From: Methanobacteriota archaeon
Lineage (GTDB): Archaea > Thermoplasmatota > Thermoplasmata > Thermoplasmatales > ARK-15
Direction of reading: 5' to 3'
DNA: 64,000 nt
Assembly: GCA_009758405.1 (NCBI GenBank)
Contig: WSBC01000016.1
Span: 62,001 to 126,000, forward strand
Position 1 is the stretch's first letter; the number at the start of each line of letters is the position of its first letter. Below, one piece after another: positions 35,987 through 45,579 of this stretch. A program made the translations under genes and the position numbers. A model generated the notes under the pieces. It saw only the letters and a program-made list of their open reading frames with translations, was not told where the DNA came from and made no database searches.

Positions 35987-37904
35987 TCTCCTCTTCCTCC
36001 TCTTCCTCTATAATTGACTTAAGCGCCTCCAGGTTCCAGTCTCCAGGAAGTGGTTCAGCACCAACAACATGCACAGGGTCAGTTCCCTCAATGTAATAGA
36101 CTGTTTCACCATATTCACCCTTGAGATCCCTCAGCCTGAAATTGAATGTAATCTTTTCCATTGGCCTCATGGTAGAAATATACCACTTTATGTAATCCTT
36201 GTTTTCATCATATTCACCAAAGGGCATTATTTTCCCATCAACCTTACCATCAGGTATATCAGCGTAAAGAGTAAAATTTTTTACCTCTGGAGTAAAGTTT
36301 GAAACATTAACATCCACGACCGCGTTTTTACCATCCTGTTTCACATTCTCCTCAATCCATAAAACATTCATTATCTTTGTAATAACAGGATCAAGATTTG
36401 GTATATCCTTGTTGAGCATTTTTGAACTTTTTTCCGCAATTTTAGGGAGTATTTTCTGAACAAGGAAGAATTTTTCGGTTAGCTTTGCCTTCACCTCCTT
36501 TTTTATAAGAAATGCCTTTATCTGCCTTGCAGATTCCTTTAGGGCGAGATCCAGCTCATCCATAATCTCTGGTATCTCGGCAACTGCCTCCTTTGCCTCT
36601 GAAGTATATGGAATCCTTGTGGAGCCTAGATGAATTAGAACTATCATTGGCCCCACGGGCAGGCCCTCTCCTCCCCTTTGCTCCAGACCATACTTCCTCC
36701 AGTCTATATTTTCAACTGCCCTTGTGAGGGCACAGGATCCTGCCTGATAAAGGAGAGGGACCCTGTTTGCAAACCTTAGCACCTTTACCTGTTCATCGTG
36801 GGGTATGGAGCCACCATAAACAAGTCCCACCTCAACAACAAAAGGGTTCCCAGAATAAACAGATGGCTTTCTTGTAACAGGAATAGAATAAAATGAGGGC
36901 TTTAGGTCACCAAGTACATTCTTAAGACCCTTCTTTATTAGGGTTTCACCTATTGGTGAGAGGGATTCGAACGAGGGTGGAAGAATCTTAACCTTCTTAA
37001 AGGCCTCATGAAGCCTCTTTAGATCATCTAGCTTAAGGGAATGCGGATCAAGATTACAGTCCAGTCCTGAAACATTGCATATCTCCTGTGCAAGGTGGTC
37101 ACTGATCCTGCTAAAATCACCTGTAAGGAATGTTTTCAATTTTTTTGCCCCTGTCCTTGAGGTCATTTGCATCAATTCACCAATCTCCACACCAAGAGGG
37201 TGTGGCTTTGTTTCCTTTGGTGGCTCCACGGGCGTATTCCAAGCGCGTTCAAATCTTATTTTAAGACCATCAGGATCTGAGAATATTATTGTAGCGTGTG
37301 GATTTACAATGGCAGTGTTTTGAAGGTATTCCAGAACACTCTGCTTTCCCTTAACATATTTACCCTTTAGATTTACCTGTATCTTCACACCGCTCTTTTT
37401 ATTTACTATTATGGGCTCTTCCTTCAACACATTTGCCCTATTCTTAATTGTATCAATCATTATCTCAAAATAATAGGCCACATCTTCATTAGATATCTTT
37501 GAAACTATCCTTGCTGGCTTTCCAGTGGTGAGCTGGGAATATAAAACAACTGCAGATATCCCTATTCCCTGCTGTCCCCTGGTCTGCCTTACGGAATGGA
37601 ACCTTGACCCATAAAGGAACTGCCCAAAGACCTTTGGTACCTCCCTCCTCACTATACCTGGACCATTGTCTTCAACTGTTAGCTGAAATTCATCCTTATC
37701 AACCCTTATTATTTCAACATATATCTCTGGCAATATCCTTGCCTCTTCACAAGCATCAAGTGAATTATCCACTGCCTCCTTTACAGCCATCACCAATGAC
37801 TTCTGGGGGGAATCAAATCCGAGTATCTGCTTGTTCTTTTCAAAGAATTCAGCTACTGAAATCTCCTTTTGTTTTTTTGCAAGTTCTTCTGCTATGTCCA
37901 TCAT
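35967..37904 (-). CDS. top6B: DNA topoisomerase VI subunit B
   Basis: The ATPase subunit, 645 residues. The GHKL fold is complete: [17 protein letters not shown] (N box), VEDNGPGIV (G1), and [23 protein letters not shown] (G2/lid). A transducer domain with AREVAEI-like strands and the switch lysine region follows ([20 protein letters not shown]). The C-terminal beta domain (about residues 510-625) is present, and the very end is a run of glutamates. It is first of a tight pair with top6A. The gene ahead is mptA, with 33 bases between. Confidence 0.95.
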   Translation of the reverse strand: MMDIAEELAKKQKEISVAEFFEKNKQILGFDSPQKSLVMAVKEAVDNSLDACEEARILPEIYVEIIRVDKDEFQLTVEDNGPGIVRREVPKVFGQFLYGSRFHSVRQTRGQQGIGISAVVLYSQLTTGKPARIVSKISNEDVAYYFEIMIDTIKNRANVLKEEPIIVNKKSGVKIQVNLKGKYVKGKQSVLEYLQNTAIVNPHATIIFSDPDGLKIRFERAWNTPVEPPKETKPHPLGVEIGELMQMTSRTGAKKLKTFLTGDFSRISDHLAQEICNVSGLDCNLDPHSLKLDDLKRLHEAFKKVKILPPSFESLSPIGETLIKKGLKNVLGDLKPSFYSIPVTRKPSVYSGNPFVVEVGLVYGGSIPHDEQVKVLRFANRVPLLYQAGSCALTRAVENIDWRKYGLEQRGGEGLPVGPMIVLIHLGSTRIPYTSEAKEAVAEIPEIMDELDLALKESARQIKAFLIKKEVKAKLTEKFFLVQKILPKIAEKSSKMLNKDIPNLDPVITKIMNVLWIEENVKQDGKNAVVDVNVSNFTPEVKNFTLYADIPDGKVDGKIMPFGEYDENKDYIKWYISTMRPMEKITFNFRLRDLKGEYGETVYYIEGTDPVHVVGAEPLPGDWNLEALKSIIEEEEEEENGEEQV

Positions 37905-37937
37905 TTTAATAAAAAATTCAGTAATATTTAACTTTAA

Positions 37938-38834
37938 TCATTGGCAATCAAGAAGCTCGCCCAACGTACTTATTCTTTCAGCAAATGCATTATGTTTGTG
38001 TATGCTTTCCTCACTTTCACTCCTTACTATCACAAGTGTCTCCTTAGGAAGGTCAGAATATTTTTTGGATATATAATTAAGTGCTTCTCTCACCACATCC
38101 TCTACAAACTTAGGGTTAAGATGAGCATTTAATACCACCTCTTCCTCGTCCTTCCTTTTTAATATCTCAAATGTTGGACTTGACATGGATTTTTCTGCTA
38201 TTTCAATCAGATCATTAGCCTCTATTGAATATCCCTGCGGTACCTCAATCATTATTGTTGTATTATTCCTTTGGTTATGTGAAACAACTGGTATTTTTTC
38301 TAGTAAATCGGCATATTCTGGATACTTTTCCTTGAGTACTGCTCTAACTGTCTCCATGGCGCATGGGCACACAGTCATTCCAGTTACTGTTACGCCTAAC
38401 ATCTTTCTTATCTTTCCCTTCTCAAGTATTGCCCTTGTAAAAAGCCTATATCTTTCCACACTTTTTTTACCTGATGGATTAAGCCTTTCAAGGAAATAGT
38501 CTGAAGAAAGCTCTATCTCAGCATATGTTGCATATGTATGTTTCTTTATTAAAAGCTTTACCATATTTTCTGCAAGTTCCTCAATTCCTGAGCAGGGTCT
38601 TGTTGTGCTTCTTTCCACTATTTCCTCAATTATCTCAATATTTCTTGACATATCAGATCCTTTTTTTGTTGATGGTAGATCAACAAAAAGGTTTATTGTA
38701 GGTGTTAATATCACTTCCCTTCCTGGTCTTTTTACCCTTATCTGTTTTACTACATTTGTAACACCTACCCTGGTAAGCTTGAAATTTGTATTCGGCCTTT
38801 GTGCCTGAATATCAGGGAGTTGAATTTTTTCCAT
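37938..38834 (-). CDS. mptA: GTP cyclohydrolase IV (MptA, FolE2 type)
   Basis: MptA opens GTP to a dihydroneopterin cyclic phosphate, the first step toward archaeal pterins such as methanopterin or the folate-like C1 carriers, and possibly the pterin precursors for modified tRNA bases. The start QLPDIQAQRPNTNFKLTRVGV is diagnostic. The metal cysteine lies in GMTVCPCAMETVR, and VVSHNQRNNTTI holds catalytic histidine. I chose the ATG at 38834; a longer frame to 38912 would run through the promoter of the divergent HTH gene. It is 298 residues. It heads the leftward Topo VI run. Confidence 0.92.
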   Translation of the reverse strand: MEKIQLPDIQAQRPNTNFKLTRVGVTNVVKQIRVKRPGREVILTPTINLFVDLPSTKKGSDMSRNIEIIEEIVERSTTRPCSGIEELAENMVKLLIKKHTYATYAEIELSSDYFLERLNPSGKKSVERYRLFTRAILEKGKIRKMLGVTVTGMTVCPCAMETVRAVLKEKYPEYADLLEKIPVVSHNQRNNTTIMIEVPQGYSIEANDLIEIAEKSMSSPTFEILKRKDEEEVVLNAHLNPKFVEDVVREALNYISKKYSDLPKETLVIVRSESEESIHKHNAFAERISTLGELLDCQ

Positions 38835-38897
38835 GTTTGGGTAGATTAACTCTCCATATAAAAAAGTATTTAAAAGGGTTGATATTTGATGTAATAT

Positions 38898-39335
38898 ATG
38901 TTTGAAATTCATATACAGCTCAAGGGAACATCAGTAGAGGATAATGATATTGACTCATTACTGATAGATTTCCTTTCAAGCATCGGATATATAGATGAGC
39001 CCAAGGATTCATCCGATTCTGAAGAGATAAAGAGGAGCGTACCATATAGACTTTTTAAGGAATGTTTTCTTTTAAGGTCAGATAGGTACTGGACACCGGA
39101 TGAGATGATGGGTGTTCTTTCAACAACAAGGCCCACACTTTACAGGCATCTAAACAGGCTGAAAACCCTTGATATACTTGAAGAAAAGGCAATGGGAAAG
39201 GAGAGGGCATACAGGCTTAAATACGGTAGTCTTTCCTCCTCCTGGAACTTCGTGGAAGCCAATGTCAAGATTGCACTTGACCATTATAGAAAAAAGATTG
39301 AGAGGATTGAGAGGCTGGCGGGGGTGAAAAAATGA
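38898..39335 (+). CDS. Winged helix-turn-helix protein
   Basis: This 145-residue protein has a helix-turn-helix in its middle: DRYWTPDEMMGVLSTTRPTLYRHLNRLKTLDILEEK (about residues 62-97), with a wing to AYRLKYG and a helical C-terminus (ALDHYRKKIERIERLAG) that could dimerise. The acidic N-terminal part (DEPKDSSDSEE) is probably flexible. It heads a four-gene rightward run: the 82-residue gene overlaps by ATGA, then the NOG1 GTPase and gltX. Being fused by overlap to translation genes, it may be a local regulator. I do not recognise a named family. Confidence 0.7.
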   Translation: MFEIHIQLKGTSVEDNDIDSLLIDFLSSIGYIDEPKDSSDSEEIKRSVPYRLFKECFLLRSDRYWTPDEMMGVLSTTRPTLYRHLNRLKTLDILEEKAMGKERAYRLKYGSLSSSWNFVEANVKIALDHYRKKIERIERLAGVKK

Positions 39336-39580
39336 TTGATCTTACAATAGGCACAAAGTGCAGGGTATATATACAGGCTGATCATGAGAAGATAAGGGAA
39401 AATACTGGTATATTCTCTGGCTTCATAAATCTTGGTGAGGAATCTGCACTTGTACTTGAGATTGAGGGTCTTGAGGGGAAATACAGGCTAATACCTGTGG
39501 CATCAATAGTTGCAATAGACATAATTGAGATCGCAAAACAGGGTGAAAAGAGAGAGGAGATTCCCTCCTACTTTAAATGA
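39332..39580 (+). CDS. Small beta-rich protein of unknown function (Sm-fold-like?)
   Basis: This is an 82-residue protein predicted to be mostly beta strands: TIGTKCRVYIQ, NTGIFSGFINL, SALVLEIEGL, YRLIPVASIVAIDIIE. The alternation and the late isoleucine strand resemble an Sm/Lsm-like barrel, but no Sm1 or Sm2 signature is clear, so this is only a fold guess. It overlaps by 4 bases with the HTH gene before it and by 4 with the NOG1 gene after it. That makes translational coupling with a ribosome-assembly GTPase likely. Confidence 0.6.
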   Translation: MIDLTIGTKCRVYIQADHEKIRENTGIFSGFINLGEESALVLEIEGLEGKYRLIPVASIVAIDIIEIAKQGEKREEIPSYFK

Positions 39581-40557
39581 GGAAAAAGATGGAAGGTACC
39601 TTTTCAAAAATACCTGCGGTTCTAGGATCTAGGGAGATCCTTGATAAATGCTTTAGAAGGGGGAAAAAGGTGGAGATGTCTTTTCATCCAGATAGGGTTG
39701 CAGCTGTAAGAAACTGGGATATTGCAAAGCTAAAGGTGATGGAGAAATGTGCCAAGGAGACACTTGAAAGGTACCTTAAGGGCTTTCCAGATTTGAGGAC
39801 CCTGGATAGATTTCACAGGGAGCTAGTTTCAGTGCTTGTAGATGAAAACTCATATAGAAAGGCTTTGGGATCTGTAAAATGGGCAAGGGACAGCATACTT
39901 AGAATTACCACCTCAACAGTTAAGAGCCTTGAAAGGACAAGAAACATTGAGGATTTTTCAAAAATAATGAATGCATACTTTGGTAGGTTCTCTTCCTTTG
40001 TTGACCAGATAAATGATGATCTAAGCTTTTTAAAGGAATGCAGGAAAAGCCTTGTAAAAATACCTGATATAGATACTGAGGTTTTTACTGTTGTAATAGC
40101 AGGTTTTCCAAATGTGGGGAAATCTGAGCTTGTGAATGCAATATCCACAGGTAGACCGGAAGTAGCCCCCTATCCCTTCACAACAAAGGGCATATATGTT
40201 GGTCATATGGGGATTGCAGGTGAGAAAATACAGATTGTTGACACACCTGGTCTTCTAGACAGGAGGCTTGAGGAAAGGAACAAAATGGAAAAACAGGCAA
40301 TAATTGCACTTAAATACCTTGCGGATCTAGTTGTTTTTGTACTTGACCCTAGTGAAACCTGCGGTTATAGGCTTGATATGCAGCTTTCACTCCTTAATGA
40401 TATAGGAAAATTTCTTGAGAAGGAGATTATTGTTGTTGAAAATAAGATGGACCTTTATGTTAGTAATTCAAATAACATAAAGATATCTGCTAAGGAGAGA
40501 AAAAACCTTGACGTACTTGTTAAAGAGATAGAAAAGAGGGTGGTAAGAAATGGATAA
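39577..40557 (+). CDS. NOG1 family GTPase
   Basis: NOG1/Nog1 GTPases act in large-subunit assembly. The 326-residue protein has the family's N-terminal helical domain (about residues 1-165) before the G domain: G1 AGFPNVGKSE, G2 TTKGIYVGH, G3 VDTPGLLDRR, G4 VENKMDLY and G5 ISAKERK. The KxxPxxxG-like PYPFTTKG block is diagnostic for OBG/NOG proteins. The eukaryotic C-terminal extension is absent, as expected in archaea. A start at 39589 (MEGTFSKIP) is also possible. Overlaps gltX by 8 bases. Confidence 0.9.
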   Translation: MRKKMEGTFSKIPAVLGSREILDKCFRRGKKVEMSFHPDRVAAVRNWDIAKLKVMEKCAKETLERYLKGFPDLRTLDRFHRELVSVLVDENSYRKALGSVKWARDSILRITTSTVKSLERTRNIEDFSKIMNAYFGRFSSFVDQINDDLSFLKECRKSLVKIPDIDTEVFTVVIAGFPNVGKSELVNAISTGRPEVAPYPFTTKGIYVGHMGIAGEKIQIVDTPGLLDRRLEERNKMEKQAIIALKYLADLVVFVLDPSETCGYRLDMQLSLLNDIGKFLEKEIIVVENKMDLYVSNSNNIKISAKERKNLDVLVKEIEKRVVRNG

Positions 40558-42214
40558 AAATGATATAATTAAATTTGCTCTTCAAAATGCAATTGAACAC
40601 AATGGGAAGGCGGATGCAAAAAGTGTATTGGGAAAAATAATATCAAAGGATCCATCAATAAAATCCAGAATAAGAGAGGTAATGGAGGAAATTGAATCTG
40701 TTGTAAAGGAAATTAATTTAAAAAGCATAGAAGAACAGAGAAATATGCTTGAATATCTTGCCCCTGAATTGCTTGAAAAAAAGAAGGTAGTGGAAAGGAA
40801 GGTGCTCCCGGACCTTCCGGATGTGGAGGGTACAGTGGTAATGAGAATGGCCCCTTCCCCATCCGGGCCTTTACATATAGGCCATTCAAGAATGGCAATA
40901 TTAAATGATGAATATACTAAAAGGTATGGGGGAAGGCTAATATTGAGGATAGAGGACACAAATCCCCTGAATGTAGAAAATTATGCCTACGATATGATAA
41001 GGGAGGATCTTGACTGGCTAGGGGTAAAATACCATGAGGTGGTTATACAGTCGGATAGGTTCAATATATATTATAATTATGCAAAAAAATTGCTTGAGAT
41101 GGGTAAGGCATACATTACACTTTGTGATGAAAAGGAATGGAGAAGATTAAAGCTATCAAGGCTTCCCTGTCCTGACAGGGATCTTGATCCCTCTGTACAT
41201 CTTGATAGATGGGAGGAAATGCTTTCTGGGAAATATGGAAACAGGGAGGCTGTATATGTTGTTAAAACAGACCTAACCCATCCAAACCCCGCCATAAGGG
41301 ATTGGGCAGCCTTCAGAATAATACGGAGGGCAAGGCATCCAAGAACTGGAGAAAAATATATTGTTTATCCGCTAATGAATTTTTCAGTAGCAATAGATGA
41401 TCATGAACTTGGGCTTACACATGTTCTAAGGGGCAAGGATCATATAAATAATACATACAGGCAGCTCTATATTTTTGATTATTTTGGCTGGAAGAAGCCT
41501 GTTTATATTCATTACGGGAAGGTGAAGATAGAGAATTCAATCCTTAAAACATCAATAATAAAGAAGGGTATAAAGGATGGGAATTTCAGTGGATGGGATG
41601 ATGTTAGGCTAGGTACTTTAGCAGCACTTAGAAAAAGGGGGATTTCCCCAGATGCAATAAGGAAGTACTGGATAGATGCTGGTCTTAAGGAGGTTGATAT
41701 CGTCTTTTCCTGGGAAAATCTTTATGCATACAATAGGACTATTATTGATCCTGTTGCAAAGAGATTCTTTTTTGTTTGGGATCCAGTCAAGGTAGGTGTT
41801 AAAAGCAGGGAGGAACTCATTGCAAATATACCTCTACATCCAAACATAGATATGGGTAAAAAAGTATACAGGCTAGGTAGAGAATTCAATATATACATGA
41901 CCACTCAGGACTTCAGTTCATTAAAGGAAAATGATATGTTCAGGCTTAAGGACCTTGGGAACTTCAGGTTTGATGGAAAATTCATAATTTTTGAGAACAA
42001 CGATCTTTCATTGATAAAGAAATTGAAAATATTTCACTGGGTACCTGAGAATTCAATAAGATGCAATGTAATTATGCCTGATGGATCAGAAAAGAGTGGC
42101 CTCGTTGAGCCAGAGATATCAAGGTTCCAGGGTGGAATTGTACAGTTTGAGAGGTTTGGTTATGTCAATTTATTCATGGGAGATACTATCTCCGGATACT
42201 TTGCTCATAACTGA
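40550..42214 (+). CDS. gltX: Glutamyl-tRNA synthetase, archaeal type
   Basis: This class I synthetase charges tRNA-Glu, and probably also tRNA-Gln where GatDE or GatCAB is used. The 554 residues have an N-terminal helical extension, then MAPSPSGPLHIGHSRM with the HIGH motif, RIEDTNPLNVE, and a KMSKS counterpart written LKTSIIKKG, which is within the divergence of archaeal GluRS. The C-terminal half is a GlnRS-like beta-barrel anticodon domain (IDPVAKRFFFVWDP, FIIFENNDLSLI), as in archaea and eukaryotes. The gene ends 29 bases inside the convergent M20 gene. Confidence 0.94.
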   Translation: MDKNDIIKFALQNAIEHNGKADAKSVLGKIISKDPSIKSRIREVMEEIESVVKEINLKSIEEQRNMLEYLAPELLEKKKVVERKVLPDLPDVEGTVVMRMAPSPSGPLHIGHSRMAILNDEYTKRYGGRLILRIEDTNPLNVENYAYDMIREDLDWLGVKYHEVVIQSDRFNIYYNYAKKLLEMGKAYITLCDEKEWRRLKLSRLPCPDRDLDPSVHLDRWEEMLSGKYGNREAVYVVKTDLTHPNPAIRDWAAFRIIRRARHPRTGEKYIVYPLMNFSVAIDDHELGLTHVLRGKDHINNTYRQLYIFDYFGWKKPVYIHYGKVKIENSILKTSIIKKGIKDGNFSGWDDVRLGTLAALRKRGISPDAIRKYWIDAGLKEVDIVFSWENLYAYNRTIIDPVAKRFFFVWDPVKVGVKSREELIANIPLHPNIDMGKKVYRLGREFNIYMTTQDFSSLKENDMFRLKDLGNFRFDGKFIIFENNDLSLIKKLKIFHWVPENSIRCNVIMPDGSEKSGLVEPEISRFQGGIVQFERFGYVNLFMGDTISGYFAHN

Positions 42215-43343
42215 TCCTTATTTTTTTAAGTAATTCCTCTTCATTGAATATTTTTTCAATCGCCCTTGTTGCAACAATAATTCCAGTGATAAGACTTTCC
42301 TTCGCTTTTTCAGGGTTTGCTGCCTCCCTAAAATCATCGGAATGCCCAGGTATGCCAGGATATCCTATTTTAATATCCAGATGACCTGTGGGCACTACCT
42401 TGCTAACGTTTGCCTCATCAGTGCTTCCAGAGGGCGGTTTTTTATCAATGTCAACGTTCTCCGCCTCTATACCAAATTCCCTGAATTTTTCAAGAAGTAT
42501 TTCATTTATTACAGGATTTGATAAATAATTCTCGTATAGGGGGGAAAGATACTTTATCTCTAGGCCTGTTCCATATGCATCAGAAACTCCCCTTAAAAGC
42601 CTCACCACCTTTTCATTCAATTCCTTAAGGAATTCTCCAGAACTTGACCTTATATCTATCTCAAGAACTGCCCTTTCTGGGACTATATTTGTTGCAACAC
42701 CTGCCTCCCTGAATATCATTCCTATGACTATATGCTTGTCATTCTTTGCCCATCCACGGAGAGAATTTATTCCTGTATATGCAGTAACTGCTGCATCCAG
42801 TGCATTTATACCCTTCTCTGGTGAATCCGCCATGTGTGAAGCCTTTCCCTTAAATATTGCCTGAAATGATATGTCCGCAAGTGCCTTACCACCAACGCTC
42901 CATTTATCATCCGGGTGCATGCCAATAACAAAATCTATGTCATTAAATGCACCTTTTTCAGCAAATATTGCCTTGCTCCCTGCATAAATTCCTATTCCCT
43001 CCTCTGAGGGCGTACCAAATACCACTACCCTACCATTTTTTAATTCCTTGCTGAGAAGCACTGCGGTACCATATGCCCATGCAGCTATAAGATTATGCCC
43101 GCATGAATGACCATTTGGCAGGGCATCGTACTCTGCAAGAAGGCCTACAGATGGCCTGCCTTCACCCCATTCCGCCCTGAAGGCTGTTTCCATTCCTAGG
43201 TAGGGATATTCCACCTTGAATCCATGGCTTTTTAGCATATTAACAAGGAGCTCAGAGGACCTTCTTTCTTCGCTGCCAAGCTCAGCAAAACGGTATATCT
43301 TCATAGATACTTCAATAATTTCATTCCTAAGGTTGTCTTCCAT
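42186..43343 (-). CDS. M20 family metallopeptidase/amidohydrolase
   Basis: This is a 385-residue member of the M20D amidohydrolase group (AbgB/aminobenzoyl-glutamate or N-acyl-amino-acid hydrolase type). Metal-site segments include LLAEYDALPNGHSCGHNL, GTPSEEG, VIGMHPDD and a late IPGHSDDFREA. The KGKASHMADSPEKGINALDAAV lid is typical. It lies alone, convergent with gltX and about 35 bases downstream of the PolB gene on the same strand. Which N-acyl or peptide bond it cuts cannot be told. Confidence 0.88.
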   Translation of the reverse strand: MEDNLRNEIIEVSMKIYRFAELGSEERRSSELLVNMLKSHGFKVEYPYLGMETAFRAEWGEGRPSVGLLAEYDALPNGHSCGHNLIAAWAYGTAVLLSKELKNGRVVVFGTPSEEGIGIYAGSKAIFAEKGAFNDIDFVIGMHPDDKWSVGGKALADISFQAIFKGKASHMADSPEKGINALDAAVTAYTGINSLRGWAKNDKHIVIGMIFREAGVATNIVPERAVLEIDIRSSSGEFLKELNEKVVRLLRGVSDAYGTGLEIKYLSPLYENYLSNPVINEILLEKFREFGIEAENVDIDKKPPSGSTDEANVSKVVPTGHLDIKIGYPGIPGHSDDFREAANPEKAKESLITGIIVATRAIEKIFNEEELLKKIRISYEQSIRR

Positions 43344-43377
43344 GTTTAATCATAATAAAGGTTATTGAAAAATCTTT

Positions 43378-45351
43378 TCATACTAAAATTTCATTGTATG
43401 CATCACGTAAGATTGAAAGATAATACTTTATGGAATAATCTACGTTCATTATTCTTGTTTCATCAACTGCCCTTATAGGCCTTGTGGAATATACAAGGTA
43501 TCTTATTGTCTCCCCAGGTCTTTTAATCTCACCCCTATCATAAAGATCCATAAGAACGGAGAACATGGCAGTCCTTGAAACATACTGGTATGGATATCTA
43601 CTTACTCTTTTTTCAATTAAAAGGTCTTCATTCCTCACCCTTCTTGTTTCAATTGCCTCACTATACTCAACAAATTTATTGAACAATTTCTCCCTTATAT
43701 TATCTATCATTTCCTCATTTTTCAATGATCTCAATATATCTAGGCACTCCTCCTGAAATTTTTTTATTAATTTTGGTGCATCCTGTCTCCTTAACATTAT
43801 TCCCCTCAGTTTGAACTCGCCATTAGATTTAAGGCCCATATATTTGCCAGGGGATCCAATCAAGTCTAAGTTTTTCTCAGGCAATATTTTTACCCATAGG
43901 TACCTTTCAGATACCTCAAGTGGTATAGATGTTGCCTCTTCAATATCTGCAATTATTTCATCACCAACCTCTCCCTCCACCATAATTGAATCAACTATGC
44001 CATGTATCACATCATAACCGTGTGATTCAAGTATCTCCTTCGCCCTCAGAAAATATTCCCTTGCGTATGCATTTATTGCCTCGTGAACCTCAATTGAGCC
44101 AAACTTTGCATTCCTGTATCCTGTATATCCAAATGATGTAACAAGCATCCATTTCAATGCTGAATCAATTCCCTTAAACCTGGCTTCAGATTTCTTAAGT
44201 GCCTTTGTTTTTATTCTTAAATTAAGCAAGGGAGAAAGCGCCTCTGGCAGGAAACCCCTTTTTCTACAAACTTTATAACCTATCTCAGGCACAAGTTCAT
44301 ATTCGAAACAATTTGAATTAACAGTTTCAAGTGAAAGATTTTTCCTCACTATTATAGATGGATACATTGATGTGAAGTCTATTTCACTTACATTGAAATA
44401 CAGCCCTGCTCTTGGCTGATAAACAATACCTCCCCTGTCTGCAAGTACAAGTGTTTCAAGTGTTTTTTCACTTTCTGCATTATACTTGTGCAAAGGCACT
44501 GCTATTCCCCTCCTTAATGCCTCATAAACCTCCATGGTAGAAACAAGGGTGCCAGGTGTGGACCTTGATGCAATTGAAATTGGAATTGATGATATTCTAG
44601 ATACTGTCAAAAGGCCTTCAATACCACCCTCTTTATAAATAAAGGAAGTTTCTGGATCAACAAGACTTCTGCCAATTGGTACCAAGGCCCCCGTTCTATA
44701 GTATTCCCTTCCATATGAAAAATATTCTTTTTCACCAATTGTTCTCCATCCCCTATTTCTTCCTAAATTGAATTCCTCATCTCTTTTTTTTGCAATCTCC
44801 ACCATCTTTTTTATATTTTCATCAGCACCAGGCATTATTATTATGTCAGGATCAAGGGATTCAACTATTTTTTCTATGGAAGAATAATCCAATGGATCAA
44901 TGTATCTACCATCTAAGATTAAATTATTACCATGTCTTTTGAATTCAAGTATCTCGAGGTCCTCACTGCCCATTGGAATGAACCTTTCCCTTCCATCCAT
45001 ATATGGAAATATCCCCTTTTCAGCCATAAATCTAACAGAGAATCTAATATCTACATTGTAAAGCCTTGCCCTGTGAAAATTATAATATCTATCAACAGTG
45101 TTTGCCACTGTAAAAAAATTATAGGGCCTTACATAAATAGCTACACCTTCATTTTCCTCCCCAACACTCCTGAATCTTTTTCTTTCAATCCTCAATACAC
45201 CTGGCATGTCAAGTGACTCAATCTCTTCTAATAAATTTTCAATTCCTGATACAATGAACCATGGTATGAATTCCTCCTTCCTGTAAACTATTCTTCCATT
45301 CTCTCTGTACCATAGGTGTGCATTCTTCCATACATCAATCTCTACAAGCAT
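43378..45351 (-). CDS. Divergent, short B-family DNA polymerase (PolB2-like)
   Basis: This is a 657-residue PolB, about 100-200 residues shorter than replicative PolB. Motif A is intact: EIDFTSMYPS with D325. Motif B is KWMLVTSFGYTGY (K400). Motif C is HGIVDSIMV (450-458), where the usual YGDTDS has lost its first aspartate (I452) but keeps the metal aspartate D454. The KxY counterpart is GKYMGL. A LYNVDIRFSVRFMAEKGI block marks the entry to the exonuclease region, but no DIE-type Exo I motif is present and the region (about 120-200) is shrunken, so proofreading is probably lost. It is the last gene of a three-gene operon with a RecA-fold protein and overlaps the middle gene by 17 bases. Likely a translesion or repair polymerase. 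Confidence 0.85.
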   Translation of the reverse strand: MLVEIDVWKNAHLWYRENGRIVYRKEEFIPWFIVSGIENLLEEIESLDMPGVLRIERKRFRSVGEENEGVAIYVRPYNFFTVANTVDRYYNFHRARLYNVDIRFSVRFMAEKGIFPYMDGRERFIPMGSEDLEILEFKRHGNNLILDGRYIDPLDYSSIEKIVESLDPDIIIMPGADENIKKMVEIAKKRDEEFNLGRNRGWRTIGEKEYFSYGREYYRTGALVPIGRSLVDPETSFIYKEGGIEGLLTVSRISSIPISIASRSTPGTLVSTMEVYEALRRGIAVPLHKYNAESEKTLETLVLADRGGIVYQPRAGLYFNVSEIDFTSMYPSIIVRKNLSLETVNSNCFEYELVPEIGYKVCRKRGFLPEALSPLLNLRIKTKALKKSEARFKGIDSALKWMLVTSFGYTGYRNAKFGSIEVHEAINAYAREYFLRAKEILESHGYDVIHGIVDSIMVEGEVGDEIIADIEEATSIPLEVSERYLWVKILPEKNLDLIGSPGKYMGLKSNGEFKLRGIMLRRQDAPKLIKKFQEECLDILRSLKNEEMIDNIREKLFNKFVEYSEAIETRRVRNEDLLIEKRVSRYPYQYVSRTAMFSVLMDLYDRGEIKRPGETIRYLVYSTRPIRAVDETRIMNVDYSIKYYLSILRDAYNEILV

Positions 45352-45577
45352 TCCTTATTTCCTCCATTTCCCTCTCCATTTCTATTAGTATTGAAAGAAT
45401 AACAGCCTCAAATGGATCATATAATGCATACTGTGCCTCACCAGAATGAACTTTCGCCAGCTCTATTAATTTCCTTATGTATTTTTTATCCTCCTCCTTC
45501 ATTGCCCTGCCATAGCTCTCCCATCTCTTTATTATGCCTTCAATACCCTGTCTCATTGATTCAACATTCCTTCCCAT
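45335..45577 (-). CDS. Small helical protein of the PolB2-like operon
   Basis: I do not recognise a family. The 80 residues are almost all helical and charged (GIEGIIKRWESYGRAMKEEDKKYIRKLIELAK, then a short HSGEAQYALYDPFEAVILSILIEMERE helix). The second helix is amphipathic with a hydrophobic face (DPFEAVILSILIEME). It lies 2 bases after the RecA-fold gene and overlaps the polymerase gene by 17 bases, so it is translated with both. A bridging or clamp-contact role between the two is inference; no PIP-box-like QxxLxxFF motif is visible. Confidence 0.6.
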   Translation of the reverse strand: MGRNVESMRQGIEGIIKRWESYGRAMKEEDKKYIRKLIELAKVHSGEAQYALYDPFEAVILSILIEMEREMEEIRNACRD

Positions 45578-45579
45578 AT

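Noticed and set aside
38835..38912. Upstream extension of mptA
   Set aside because: The extra 26 residues do not look like the family and would run across the promoter of the divergent HTH gene; the ATG at 38834 begins the diagnostic LPDIQAQRP.
41539..41571. Broken KMSKS motif in GluRS
   Set aside because: LKTS/IIKKG differs from KMSKS, but archaeal GluRS commonly varies here (LSTS-like), so it is not evidence of inactivation.
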